Positions 1 through 7,464 are shown, numbered from the stretch's first letter. The stretch: DNA of 14,739 nt from an uncultured Faecalibacterium sp. (GCA_902463235.1 CABQER010000018.1:1-14739); one strand, 5' to 3'. Made by a program: numbers and translations. Notes: generated by a model not told the origin, from the sequence alone.

Positions 1-511
1 TTCTGCCCTTGGGGCCGCGCACCAGCCACGCACCGCAGATGATCAGGGCCACGCAGACCACCACCTCCGGCAGCTGATCCATCATCAGGTAAAGTGCGCG
101 GAAGAAAGGGCTGCTCTGGCCCCAGCGCCACACGATATCCCCCAGCGTGTTCATAAGGATGTTCTGGTAGGCCACCAGCGCGCCCAGCGCGATCAGGCCC
201 CAACCCAGCAGCTTGTGGCTGTCCAGCATGAACTGTTCCATGCGCTGGTCGTGCCAGTTGATGTGCACCAGATAATCGTCCTGCGGGGCGGTGCCTGCGC
301 CGATCTGCGCCCGGAGATTGAAGGTGTCAAAGAAGCTGTACATCCACACAATGGGCATGGCTACATACAAAACTTCCAGCAGAGTGCCCGCACCAAAGGC
401 CACGCAGAACATCGTAATGAGCGAAAGGCCGCGCTTCATGTAGCCCTGATACATCTGGCCTGCGCCCGGGCAAAAGGCGAAGAGGAAGGTCAGGATTCCG
501 TTTTTCATCAT
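1..511 (-). CDS. multi-pass membrane protein, TM2-like N-terminus (partial)
   Basis: The last gene of the sigma/anti-sigma operon; its 3' part lies outside the window, leaving about 170 residues. The reading begins MMKNGILTFLFAFCPGAGQM and continues into a YQGYMKRG motif. A hydrophobic helix, a Pro-Gly turn and a short aromatic/basic stretch before a second helix resemble the TM2 domain of small membrane proteins; this is a family resemblance judged by eye. Further hydrophobic stretches follow around residues 35-55, 105-120 and 150-165, separated by a polar segment. AGGAGAT lies just upstream of the ATG at 511; a second ATG at 508 is an alternative start. The gene begins 11 bases after the anti-sigma stop, so the three genes are probably co-transcribed. 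The role is unknown; as part of the regulon operon it may sense or respond to envelope state. Confidence 0.72.
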   Translation of the reverse strand, partial: MMKNGILTFLFAFCPGAGQMYQGYMKRGLSLITMFCVAFGAGTLLEVLYVAMPIVWMYSFFDTFNLRAQIGAGTAPQDDYLVHINWHDQRMEQFMLDSHKLLGWGLIALGALVAYQNILMNTLGDIVWRWGQSSPFFRALYLMMDQLPEVVVCVALIICGAWLVRGPKGR

Positions 512-522
512 AATCGATCTCC

Positions 523-1089
523 TTATTTTGTTTGATCTGCAAGTGGCGAATTTTTGTATTTTTCTGCTGCAGGGCCGCCGGCTCCGAACAGCAGGTCATT
601 GAGTGCTTTTGCCAGCGAAGCCTGCTGCTTCGGCTTGTCGTCGTCCATTGGCTTTCCCAGTATTTCCGGCTGGGCGGACGGTCGGCCATCTTCCACCGGC
701 TTGCCCAGCTGTGCAGGCTCTTCGGTCTGGCTCTGGCTGGTCTCCGGTGTCCATGTGTGCAGCTCCTGCCGGAAATTCAGCAGCTGGTCTATGGTGCCGG
801 AGCGCCACATGGTAAAGGCCAGCACCGCCGCCACACCGGCCACTGCGGCACGGCCCCATGTGTTCTGCATCAGCCGCACCCAGATAGCGGCCATCACCGC
901 CTTGTGCGCGGAGTGCGGCGGCGTTTCCAGCACATCTGCCGTCAGCAGAGCGGTGTAGCGGTCCATGCATTTATCGCAGTAGGATAAATGCTCGGCGGTT
1001 TCCAGCCGGCCCAGCTCATCCAGCCCGCCTGCCTGCAGGGCCTGTAGGCCTTCGTCGGTCAGGCAGCCGTTTTTGTCAAACAGTTCCAT
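523..1089 (-). CDS. membrane-anchored zinc-finger anti-sigma factor
   Basis: Predicted to bind and hold inactive the ECF sigma factor encoded just upstream. The N-terminal cytoplasmic domain carries a H-x3-C-x2-C motif (His34, Cys38, Cys41), the signature of the ZAS/zf-HC2 anti-sigma family. One transmembrane helix lies at about residues 79-95 (GRAAVAGVAAVLAFTMW). The remaining 90 residues, presumably extracytoplasmic, are polar and low in complexity and contain two similar units, GKPVEDGRP and GKPMDDDKP. The start at 1089 is chosen because AAAGGAG (1097-1103, leftward) sits 7 bases ahead; an in-frame ATG at 1116 would add nine residues without a better ribosome site. The gene overlaps the sigma stop by 14 bases, implying translational coupling and balanced synthesis. 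The length of 188 aa is normal for the family. Confidence 0.85.
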   Translation of the reverse strand: MELFDKNGCLTDEGLQALQAGGLDELGRLETAEHLSYCDKCMDRYTALLTADVLETPPHSAHKAVMAAIWVRLMQNTWGRAAVAGVAAVLAFTMWRSGTIDQLLNFRQELHTWTPETSQSQTEEPAQLGKPVEDGRPSAQPEILGKPMDDDKPKQQASLAKALNDLLFGAGGPAAEKYKNSPLADQTK

Positions 1090-1615
1090 GTACGCACTCC
1101 TTTCCATCGTTTTCACGCTGTAGTATCTGCTGTGCCAGCATCTTTTTTGCCCGGTAGATCTGTGCTTCCACCGTCTTGGGCGGGCGGCCGCACAGCTGTG
1201 CCGCCTCGGCCATGGTGTGCTGTTCCAGCAGCACCAGACGGCAAGGCGTTCTGTAGGGCTCCCGCAGGTCCAGGATCATGGCGGTGAGCTCTTCCTCGCC
1301 CAGAGCATCCAGCACCTGCTGTTCCGGCTGGGTGCCGGGCGGCGCACCTTCCAGCGCCAGCACATCGTCGCCGGGAATGTTCACCCTGCGCACCCATGCG
1401 CTGCGCAGATAGTCCTTTGCCTTGTTGGCAGCGATGCGTGCCAGCCACTGTTTTTCAAACCCGGACGGGCAGCGGTCAATGGCCCGCCATGCCGCCAGAA
1501 AGGTCTCCTGCGTCAGGTCCTGCGCATCGCCGGCATCCGGCACCAGCTGGTGGCAGACCGTATATACGAGCGGCTGGTATTTCTGCACCATCGCGCTGAA
1601 TTCCAAGGTCGTCAA
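1076..1615 (-). CDS. ECF-type RNA polymerase sigma factor
   Basis: A 179-aa sigma-70 family protein of the extracytoplasmic-function type. Region 2 spans about residues 5-70 and includes DAQDLTQETFLAAWRAID (residues 30-47), the usual region 2.2 core-binding helix. Region 4 spans about 105-165, with a helix-turn-helix around residues 133-158 (HTMAEAAQLCGRPPKTVEAQ, then IYRAKKML). No region 1 or 3 is present. The start is read as TTG at 1615 because a near-perfect AAAGGAGGT lies 1625-1633 on the leftward strand and the protein then begins at the normal place for the family. An ATG further upstream at 1690 lacks a ribosome site. The gene overlaps the anti-sigma gene by 14 bases. The target regulon cannot be told from this window. 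Confidence 0.88.
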   Translation of the reverse strand: MTTLEFSAMVQKYQPLVYTVCHQLVPDAGDAQDLTQETFLAAWRAIDRCPSGFEKQWLARIAANKAKDYLRSAWVRRVNIPGDDVLALEGAPPGTQPEQQVLDALGEEELTAMILDLREPYRTPCRLVLLEQHTMAEAAQLCGRPPKTVEAQIYRAKKMLAQQILQRENDGKECVHGTV

Positions 1616-1624
1616 CAGCCTGCC

Positions 1625-1633
1625 ACCTCCTTT
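1625..1633 (-). promoter_or_regulatory. ribosome binding site fixing a TTG start of the sigma factor
   Basis: The leftward strand reads AAAGGAGGT, followed about ten bases later by TTG ACG ACC. No ATG with a ribosome site exists near the family's usual N-terminus, so this site supports TTG initiation. Confidence 0.7.
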
Positions 1634-1712
1634 CAGTTTCGTCCCGGTCCGACGAAGTGCAGCCCCTGCGCTGCCCTTCTGCACATTCATACGAAACAGC
1701 CGTTCAAAATCC

Positions 1713-1741
1713 TGCAAAAACTTTTATTTTTATGATACAAT
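1713..1741 (+). promoter_or_regulatory. probable birA promoter, extended -10
   Basis: TGATACAAT (1733-1741) is an extended -10 element, and a weak -35 (TGCAAA, 1713-1718) lies 17 bases upstream. Transcription would start near 1748, leaving a short leader with AGGAGG at 1761-1766, nine bases before the birA ATG. Confidence 0.5.
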
Positions 1742-1759
1742 AGAAGTAGTATAGCACAA
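1732..1759 (-). promoter_or_regulatory. possible promoter of the sigma/anti-sigma operon
   Basis: On the leftward strand TTGTGC (1754-1759) and TATCAT (1732-1737) are separated by 16 bases. The -10 overlaps the divergent birA -10, so the two promoters could compete. The match is moderate, and an autoregulated ECF promoter elsewhere in 1616-1775 cannot be excluded. Confidence 0.3.
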
Positions 1760-1775
1760 AAGGAGGCATTCGGCC

Positions 1776-2738
1776 ATGGCTGTCAGTACCCGTCAGGCAC
1801 TTTTGCAGGCACTTTCCGCTGCCGGGGGCAGCTACGTTTCCGGCCAGCAGCTGGCCGAGACCCTCGGCGTGAGCCGCGCTGCCGTGCACAAGGCCGCTGC
1901 GGCCCTCACGGCCCAAGGGTACGCGCTGGAAGCTGCGCCCCGCCGGGGCTACCGGCTGGCAGGCGGCGACCCGTTCTGCACCGAAGCCATCGGGGACTAC
2001 CCTGCACCCATCTATTTATATAACACGCTGGAAAGCTCCAACCGCACGGCAAAGCTGCTGGCGCTGGATGGTGCACCCCATGGCACGCTGGTGCTCACCG
2101 CCCACCAGAGCGCCGGACGCGGCAGGCTGGGCCGGAGATTTGAAAGCCCGGCAGGCAAGGGCGTTTACTGCTCGGTGCTGCTGCGCCCGGAAATGCCCGC
2201 CGCCAATGCCCAGACCGCTACCATCAGCGCCGCGGTGGCGGTCTGCCGTGCCGTGAAAAAGCTCTGCGGGCTGGAGCTTGCCGTCAAGTGGGTCAACGAC
2301 CTGTACTATCAGGGCAGAAAGGTCTGCGGCATCCTGACCGAAGCGGGGACCGACCTGGAGAGCGGACAGCTGGAATGGCTGGTGGTCGGCATCGGGCTGA
2401 ACCTTACCTCCACCGCTGCCGACTGGCCGGAGGAGCTGGCCCGCAAAGCCGGGAGCCTGTACCCCGGCGGGCCTGCCCCGGTGAGCCGGGCCGCGCTGGC
2501 CGGGGCCATTGCCCGGGAGCTGCTGGCCCTCTGCCCGGCGTTTGACTGTCTGGATGAGTATCGCGCCCGGTGCTTTGTGCCCGGCCACTGGGTGACGGTG
2601 TGTGCCGAGACCGAGACCTACGCCGCAAAGGCCCTTGCCATCGACGAGGAAGGGCGGCTGGTCATCCAGAGGGAGAACGGCCGGCAGGAGGCTCTGCGCT
2701 GCGGCGAGGTGACCACCCGGCCTGCTCGGACCGAATAA
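1776..2738 (+). CDS. birA: biotin--[acetyl-CoA carboxylase] ligase / biotin repressor
   Basis: Activates biotin with ATP to biotinyl-AMP and transfers it to a lysine of biotin-dependent carboxylases. The 320-aa protein has the bifunctional layout. An N-terminal winged helix-turn-helix (about residues 5-60, with SGQQLAETLGVSRAAVHKA) suggests DNA binding and repression of biotin genes. The catalytic domain holds GRGRLGR (114-120), the biotinyl-AMP loop, then KWVND (171-175) and Lys182 in KVCGILTE, which match the positions of the Escherichia coli enzyme closely. A small C-terminal beta domain covers about residues 270-320. AGGAGG lies nine bases before the ATG. It stands alone between a divergent sigma operon and a terminator. 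Whether it represses biotin transport genes elsewhere cannot be seen here. Confidence 0.95.
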   Translation: MAVSTRQALLQALSAAGGSYVSGQQLAETLGVSRAAVHKAAAALTAQGYALEAAPRRGYRLAGGDPFCTEAIGDYPAPIYLYNTLESSNRTAKLLALDGAPHGTLVLTAHQSAGRGRLGRRFESPAGKGVYCSVLLRPEMPAANAQTATISAAVAVCRAVKKLCGLELAVKWVNDLYYQGRKVCGILTEAGTDLESGQLEWLVVGIGLNLTSTAADWPEELARKAGSLYPGGPAPVSRAALAGAIARELLALCPAFDCLDEYRARCFVPGHWVTVCAETETYAAKALAIDEEGRLVIQRENGRQEALRCGEVTTRPARTE

Positions 2739-2744
2739 GACGCA

Positions 2745-2781
2745 AAAAAGCACCCTTTCCTGCCCGGAAAGAGTGCTTTTT
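2745..2781. terminator. bidirectional rho-independent terminator
   Basis: AAAAAGCAC and CTTTCC pair with GGAAAG and GTGCTTTTT around a five-base loop, with one C-A mismatch. A-run and T-run flank the stem, so it can end birA rightward and the acyl-transfer operon leftward; both stop codons are within 15 bases. Confidence 0.9.
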
Positions 2782-2792
2782 ATGTTCTGTAC

Positions 2793-4004
2793 TTATGTAT
2801 CCAGATCCACGGCTTCCAGCACCGTGATGTCCTCTTTTTCAAAGGCGGTGCGGATCATCCCGGCAAGGCCTGGCATTTCGGCCTTGTTCTCGATGCACAG
2901 GGTGATAATGCCGTTCAGGCTGGAGGCTTCCACGCCCATGGAGCCGCCATCCGGCGGGACCCAGACGTTGAAGTCTTTGGTGTACTTCTGAAGCTCCTGC
3001 GTGGCCGGCAGCAGCGGATTTCCCAGATAGCTGAGCCAGAAATCCGCCAGGACACCGCTGATGTACTCGCCCATCTGGAACACCCTCTGCTTGATGCGCA
3101 GGGGCGCTTTCTGCTGGTCCACCTTGTACACCCAGCTCATCTGCTCGGCCATGCGCTGCAGCTTTGCCTCCGGCTGCAGGGTGCGGAGCACCTCGGCATC
3201 CATTTCCGGCACGATGTCCGCAAGGCGGGTGTCCTCGTTCAGCTTCACGCTGCTCTGGAAGGAGCACACGCAGTTGTAAAGGGCATCCGGCACGCCCGCT
3301 TCCCTGCGGGTATCTGCCGAGTAGGAATACTGGATCTCGTCCTTGCCCAGATAGCTGCGCAGTGCAAGGCTCAGCAGACCTGCCAGCGCCGTAAAGGGCT
3401 TGACGCCGTTCTCCACTGCCCGGTCCACAAGGCTCTGCTTGGTCAGCCGCACCCGGGTGCGGCGCATCCTGCCCTCCCATGTCTGCACCACATCCCTCTG
3501 CATCGTGCTCTCGGTGGCTGTGAGGGGTGGATATTTTTCCATCATGGCCTCGATGTCATAGGCCGGGCTGCACACGATGGGCGTGTTTGCAAACGCCGTG
3601 CCATAGCGCAGGTTGCAGTACTGTTCCAGAATGCGGGTGAGGAAGGGCGACACCCCGTGGCCGTCCATGAGGAAATGATACCAGTCAAAATAGATGGTGT
3701 CCCCCTCACAGCTCACGCTGAAAAGATAGCCGTTCGTTTCCTCCGGGATATCGCGCTGTGCGCTGTCCTGATACACAAGGCAGGGGTTCGGGTTCGGCTC
3801 CAGAAAAAAGCTCCGCTTTTCCTGCACCAGCTGTACCCGATAGTACGGTGCGGCCGAAAGCGCCGCCTCCAGTGCGCGCTGCAAAAGAGCGGGTTCCACC
3901 GCATCCTGCAGCGCAAACTGGTACCGACACAGGATCTTCTCCCGACGGAAGAAGTACATCGTTCCCTGAAAGATGTACTCCGTCGAGCGCTGCGACTCAT
4001 TCAT
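2793..4004 (-). CDS. HxxxDG acyltransferase (condensation / alcohol acetyltransferase superfamily)
   Basis: A 403-aa protein of the chloramphenicol-acetyltransferase-like fold that includes non-ribosomal condensation domains, Pap and alcohol acetyltransferases. The key motif is YHFLMDG at residues 109-115. It keeps the catalytic second His (His110) and the structural Asp-Gly (Asp114-Gly115) of HHxxxDG but has Tyr in place of the first His. The N-terminal half (FALQDAVEPALLQRALEAAL, then SAAPYYRVQL) is typical of the superfamily. Such enzymes move an acyl group from a carrier protein or CoA to an alcohol or amine. It starts six bases after the stop of the acyl carrier protein gene, with only a weak GGGG upstream, suggesting translational coupling and the ACP as donor partner. 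No signal peptide or membrane segment is seen. The acceptor is unknown. Confidence 0.78.
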   Translation of the reverse strand: MNESQRSTEYIFQGTMYFFRREKILCRYQFALQDAVEPALLQRALEAALSAAPYYRVQLVQEKRSFFLEPNPNPCLVYQDSAQRDIPEETNGYLFSVSCEGDTIYFDWYHFLMDGHGVSPFLTRILEQYCNLRYGTAFANTPIVCSPAYDIEAMMEKYPPLTATESTMQRDVVQTWEGRMRRTRVRLTKQSLVDRAVENGVKPFTALAGLLSLALRSYLGKDEIQYSYSADTRREAGVPDALYNCVCSFQSSVKLNEDTRLADIVPEMDAEVLRTLQPEAKLQRMAEQMSWVYKVDQQKAPLRIKQRVFQMGEYISGVLADFWLSYLGNPLLPATQELQKYTKDFNVWVPPDGGSMGVEASSLNGIITLCIENKAEMPGLAGMIRTAFEKEDITVLEAVDLDT

Positions 4005-4010
4005 GAACTG

Positions 4011-4253
4011 TTACCCCGCGTTTGCCGCCAGATAATCCACCAGATCCCCTATGGTCACAAAGTTGCGCAGCTCCTTTTCAGGGATGCGCAGGCCGAAGGT
4101 CTCCTCGAGGTCTGCCACAATGGTCAGGATCTCCATTGAGGACAGATCCAGATCGTCCATCAGGACGCTGTTCTCATTCACATCTTCGGGAGAGACCTCG
4201 GCAACATCCTCCAGGATGGCCAGGATCTGGGAAATGATCTCTGCTCGTTCCAT
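4011..4253 (-). CDS. stand-alone acyl/peptidyl carrier protein
   Basis: An 80-aa carrier protein of the four-helix phosphopantetheine type. DDLDLSSMEILTIVADLE includes the attachment site: Ser39 in L-S-S-M-E, where Ser replaces the Asp of the classic D-S-L. It ends with FGLRIPEKELRNFVTIGDLVDYL, the usual helix III-IV region. The start at 4253 follows AAGGAAG on the leftward strand and gives the standard family length; longer in-frame readings to 4409 are not supported. It is sandwiched between two acyl ligases and an HxxxDG transferase, so it probably carries the activated acid rather than serving general fatty acid synthesis. No phosphopantetheinyl transferase is in the window, so it must be charged by one encoded elsewhere. 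Confidence 0.93.
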   Translation of the reverse strand: MERAEIISQILAILEDVAEVSPEDVNENSVLMDDLDLSSMEILTIVADLEETFGLRIPEKELRNFVTIGDLVDYLAANAG

Positions 4254-4311
4254 AGAAATTTTCTTCCTTTCCGTGACGGATAATAGGCACAATCTCCTAT
4301 GCCTTTCCATA

Positions 4312-4340
4312 ATAATACCCTGATTCTCTCCTGTGCGCAA
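4312..4340 (-). promoter_or_regulatory. possible internal promoter ahead of the carrier protein
   Basis: On the leftward strand TTGCGC (4335-4340) and TATTAT (4312-4317) are spaced 17 bases apart. It would start transcription near 4305, about 50 bases before the ACP start, and lies in the only long gap of the operon. It could raise carrier and transferase levels relative to the ligases. Confidence 0.4.
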
Positions 4341-4342
4341 GG

Positions 4343-4376
4343 GTTCCGGCAACAAAGCTTTGTTTTTTGTCGGAAC
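4343..4376. repeat. interrupted inverted repeat in the ligase-ACP gap
   Basis: GTTCCG (4343-4348) and CGGAAC (4371-4376) flank a perfect 14-bp palindrome, AACAAAGCTTTGTT (4351-4364). It lies just upstream of the possible internal promoter. It may be an operator or an mRNA-processing hairpin; it is not a convincing terminator because the G+C part of the stem is short. Confidence 0.4.
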
Positions 4377-4440
4377 TCCTGTTTTCAGTCTGCCGGTCTG
4401 CCGGCCCATTTATGCATCCGGGCATTCGATCGCATCCGTA

Positions 4441-5913
4441 TCACTGGCGCAGCAGCTTGCCTGCACCGTTGCGCGGCAGCGGCTCGGTGCTGAACTCCAC
4501 TGCGCTCATGCGCTTGTACAGCGGCAGGGTGCGGTTTGCCTCGGTGATAAAGTCCCGCACCTGCTGCTGTTTGTCCTCGTCGCAATAGACCACCACGCCG
4601 ATCTTCTTGCCCATTTCTTTTACAACACATTCCTTCACGGCTTCGCACTTGCCCACGATGCCTTCCAGCTCTTCGGGGCTGATGTTCTCGCCGCTGTCCA
4701 GAATGATGAGGTTCTTCTTGCGGCCGGTCAGGAAATAGTAGCCGTCCTCGTCCTTGCGGGCCAGATCGCCAGTGTGGAACCAGCCGTCCGCGTCAATGAC
4801 CTCGGCGGTGGCCTCCGGGTCCTTGTAGTAGCCCAGCATGATGCTGTCACCGCGCATGCACAGCTCGCCGTCCTCAGCGATCTTGTAGTCCAGATAATCG
4901 TTGCCCTGACCCACAGCGCCGATGTGCTTTGCGTCCTGTGCGTAGTTGATGATGCCGTCGCCGCATGTCTCGGTGCTGCCGTAGGTCTGCACCACGAACA
5001 TGCCGTGTTCCGCCATATCCAGCATCACCTGCGGGTCGAACATGGCAGAGGAGCAGATGGGCACCCACAGCTCTCCCAGACGGTCCTTGCGGCCGCGCAT
5101 CACATCGTGGTGGAGCGAGTTCATAATGACCGGCACCACCGCCATGGCCTGACTGGGCATCCGCTTTACCTCTTTATAGAAGTTGCGGATGTCGCTGCTG
5201 ACGTTCAGCGCCCAGCCTGCGTGGGCCCAGGAAAACAGGCAGATGAACGCGCCCAGATGGAACATGGGCAGCACGGTGTACTGGCTCATGACGAGGTCCG
5301 GTTCGTGCTTATACGCCATCATGTGCTCACCGATCTGGGTGTGGGCACGCATCACCGAGAAGAAATTCTTCTCGCTCAGCATCACGCCCTTGCTGCGGCC
5401 CGTAGTGCCGGAGGTGAACATCAGGACCATCAGGGCTTCGTGGTCGATGCAGCGGGTCAGCTGCGCAGGCTCATAGCTTCGGAAGCCATCCATGGGGCGG
5501 AGGATATCGCCGTAGGCAGCCTTGAGCTGGTCGTTGAAGCCGTAGTCGTCGCCGTCGGTCAGGATGGCATCCGGCTCCACAAGGCCCAGCTCGTAGCTCA
5601 GCTCGTCCCAGCTCTTGCGCTGGTTCAGCAGCACCAGCACCGCACCGGCCGCCACCACGCCAAAGGTGTTCACGGCATACTCGTAGCTGTTCTTGGTGAG
5701 CAGGCAGATCTTTTTGCCCTTGATCTCCGGGATGGTGGACTGGAAGTAATTCACCGCCTTGCGGATATCCTGCACATAATCCTTATAGAGGATGGTGGTC
5801 ACGGCATCGTTTGCGGTGTCGTAGAAGCGGAAGGCCACATTATCCTTGAAGCGGTCTTCCATGTTGATGGTGATAAGGTCGTAGACATTATCCAGCACTC
5901 TGATCTTACGCAT
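4441..5913 (-). CDS. AMP-forming acyl ligase (ANL superfamily), second copy
   Basis: A 490-aa adenylate-forming enzyme with the full motif set. The P-loop FTSGTTGRSKGV is at 166-177, YGSTET at 311-316 and GWFHTGD at 377-383. The hinge region GRKKNLIILDSGENISPEELE starts at 397, and the C-terminal catalytic lysine is Lys486 in NGAGKLLR. It ends one residue after that motif, so no carrier or reductase domain is fused. The substrate-pocket segment LPMFHLGAF resembles acyl- and aryl-acid ligases rather than amino-acid adenylation domains, so a carboxylic acid is the likely substrate. It follows its paralogue by 20 bases with AGGAGGAAA before the ATG. Likely job: make acyl-AMP and load the ACP encoded downstream, though acyl-CoA formation is also possible. 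Confidence 0.9.
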   Translation of the reverse strand: MRKIRVLDNVYDLITINMEDRFKDNVAFRFYDTANDAVTTILYKDYVQDIRKAVNYFQSTIPEIKGKKICLLTKNSYEYAVNTFGVVAAGAVLVLLNQRKSWDELSYELGLVEPDAILTDGDDYGFNDQLKAAYGDILRPMDGFRSYEPAQLTRCIDHEALMVLMFTSGTTGRSKGVMLSEKNFFSVMRAHTQIGEHMMAYKHEPDLVMSQYTVLPMFHLGAFICLFSWAHAGWALNVSSDIRNFYKEVKRMPSQAMAVVPVIMNSLHHDVMRGRKDRLGELWVPICSSAMFDPQVMLDMAEHGMFVVQTYGSTETCGDGIINYAQDAKHIGAVGQGNDYLDYKIAEDGELCMRGDSIMLGYYKDPEATAEVIDADGWFHTGDLARKDEDGYYFLTGRKKNLIILDSGENISPEELEGIVGKCEAVKECVVKEMGKKIGVVVYCDEDKQQQVRDFITEANRTLPLYKRMSAVEFSTEPLPRNGAGKLLRQ

Positions 5914-5933
5914 TGTTCTGTTTCCTCCTGTGT

Positions 5934-7382
5934 TCAGCGCAGCAGTTTTCCCATGGCGTTGCGGGGCAGCGGCTGTGCGCTGAACTCCGTCACCATGCGC
6001 TTGTACAGCGGCAGGCCGCGGTTGACCCCAGTGACGAACTCCTTCACCGCATCCTGCTTTGCAGGGTCACAGTAGATGAGGGCACAAATCTTTTTGTCCT
6101 TTTCCTTCACGATGCACTCCTGAATGTCCGCACAGGGCACCAGCAGCTTTTCCAGCTCCTCGGGGTTCACGTTCTCGCCGCTGTCCAGAATGATCACGTT
6201 CTTCTTGCGGCCGGTCAGGTACATGTAGCCGTCCTCTTCCACCCGGGCAATGTCGCCGGTGTGGAACCAGCCGTCTGCATCGATGACTTCTGCAGTGCCT
6301 TCCGGGTCCTTGTAGTAGCCCAGCATGATGGGGTCGCCCCGCATGCACAGCTCGCCGTCGTCCAGCTTGTATTCACAGCTGAGGTCCACATGGCCCACGC
6401 TGGTCAGGTACTTTGCCTCCTGCGAGGAGTTCCATGCACCGTCGCCGCAGGTCTCGGTCAGGCCGTACATCTGGGCCACAAAGAAGCCCTTCTCCATCAT
6501 ATCACTCAGCATCTTGGGGTCAAACATGGCAGCGCCGCAGGTCAGCACGCACAGGCCGTTCAGGCGGTCGCGGCGGCCCTTCATCACGTCGCTGTAGATG
6601 CTCTTCAGCAGCACCGGCACCACTGCCATCACCTCGCTGTGCATGGCACCCAGATCACGGTAGAAATACTTCAGGTTGTTGCACAGGTTGATGGAGTGGC
6701 CGGTGATGCTCCACGAAACAAGGCTGGTCATGGCGGAGATGTGGAACATGGGCAGGGCGGACAGGGACGAGAACTCGTCGGTGTTCCAGCCCGTGTACTT
6801 CTTCACATCGTCAAAGGGGGCCAGAAAAGCCGGCATGGCGCTGAACAGGTTCTTCTGGCTCAGCATAACGCCCTTGCTGCGGCCGGTGGTGCCGGAGGTG
6901 AACATGATAAAGGCCAGAGCAGAGAGGTCCTCCACCTCGGTCACGTCCTCGGCAGGCTCATAGGCCGCAAAGACATCCATGGGCTTCAGGATGCTGCCGT
7001 AGGTCTCAGCGAGGGCAGGCTCCCGCTCCGCGAACTCGCCATCCTGCAGGATGCACACCGGCTCGGTGAGGCCCAGCTCATAGGAGATGGCATCCCAGTC
7101 CTTGCCAAGGTTCAGCGGCACAGCCACGGCTCCGGCAATGACCGTGCCGTACATGCAGATGACATACTGGTAGCTGTTGCGGGCCAGGATCGCCACACGC
7201 TTGCCGCGCACGTCGCCATACTCTGCACGCAGGAACGCCACGAACCGGCGCAGATCCTGGGCATACTGTGCGTAGTGCACCTCGGCCACGCCCTGCTTTT
7301 CTTCATCATACCAGCGCAGAGCCACACGGTCTGCAATGTTGGTTTCCATATTGCAAAGTGACTGATACAGCGATGTAATCAT
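5934..7382 (-). CDS. AMP-forming acyl ligase (ANL superfamily), first copy
   Basis: The first gene of the acyl-transfer operon, 482 aa, clearly paralogous to the next gene along its whole length. It carries FTSGTTGRSKGV at 161-172, YGLTET at 306-311, GWFHTGD at 371-377, GRKKNVIILDSGENVNPEELE starting at 391, and a C-terminal Lys479 in NAMGKLLR, which are its last residues. All residues expected for adenylation and thioester formation are present. The pocket region LPMFHISAM is of the acyl-ligase type but differs from the paralogue (HLGAF), so the two may accept different acids. A GGAGG ribosome site at 7389-7393 precedes the ATG, and a well-formed promoter lies about 80 bases upstream. It is cytoplasmic, with no membrane segment. 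Confidence 0.9.
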   Translation of the reverse strand: MITSLYQSLCNMETNIADRVALRWYDEEKQGVAEVHYAQYAQDLRRFVAFLRAEYGDVRGKRVAILARNSYQYVICMYGTVIAGAVAVPLNLGKDWDAISYELGLTEPVCILQDGEFAEREPALAETYGSILKPMDVFAAYEPAEDVTEVEDLSALAFIMFTSGTTGRSKGVMLSQKNLFSAMPAFLAPFDDVKKYTGWNTDEFSSLSALPMFHISAMTSLVSWSITGHSINLCNNLKYFYRDLGAMHSEVMAVVPVLLKSIYSDVMKGRRDRLNGLCVLTCGAAMFDPKMLSDMMEKGFFVAQMYGLTETCGDGAWNSSQEAKYLTSVGHVDLSCEYKLDDGELCMRGDPIMLGYYKDPEGTAEVIDADGWFHTGDIARVEEDGYMYLTGRKKNVIILDSGENVNPEELEKLLVPCADIQECIVKEKDKKICALIYCDPAKQDAVKEFVTGVNRGLPLYKRMVTEFSAQPLPRNAMGKLLR

Positions 7383-7464
7383 TTTTTTCCTCCATTTTTA
7401 TCATCCGATCCGGTGCTCCTGTGTAAGCCAGCACAGATCCTTCCAGTCATTTCCAACTGTGCCC

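Noticed and set aside
4441..5913. Reading the ligases as amino-acid adenylation domains of a peptide synthetase
   Set aside because: The pocket region is of the LPMFH acyl-ligase type and there is no fused carrier or condensation domain. Amino-acid substrates are not excluded but are less likely.
4333..7361. Very long rightward open frames (580 and 482 codons) opposite the two acyl ligases
   Set aside because: They are exactly antisense to proteins with full catalytic motifs. Their translations are rich in His, Val, Ala and Gln, as expected from reading G+C-biased codons backwards, and they have no promoter or ribosome site.
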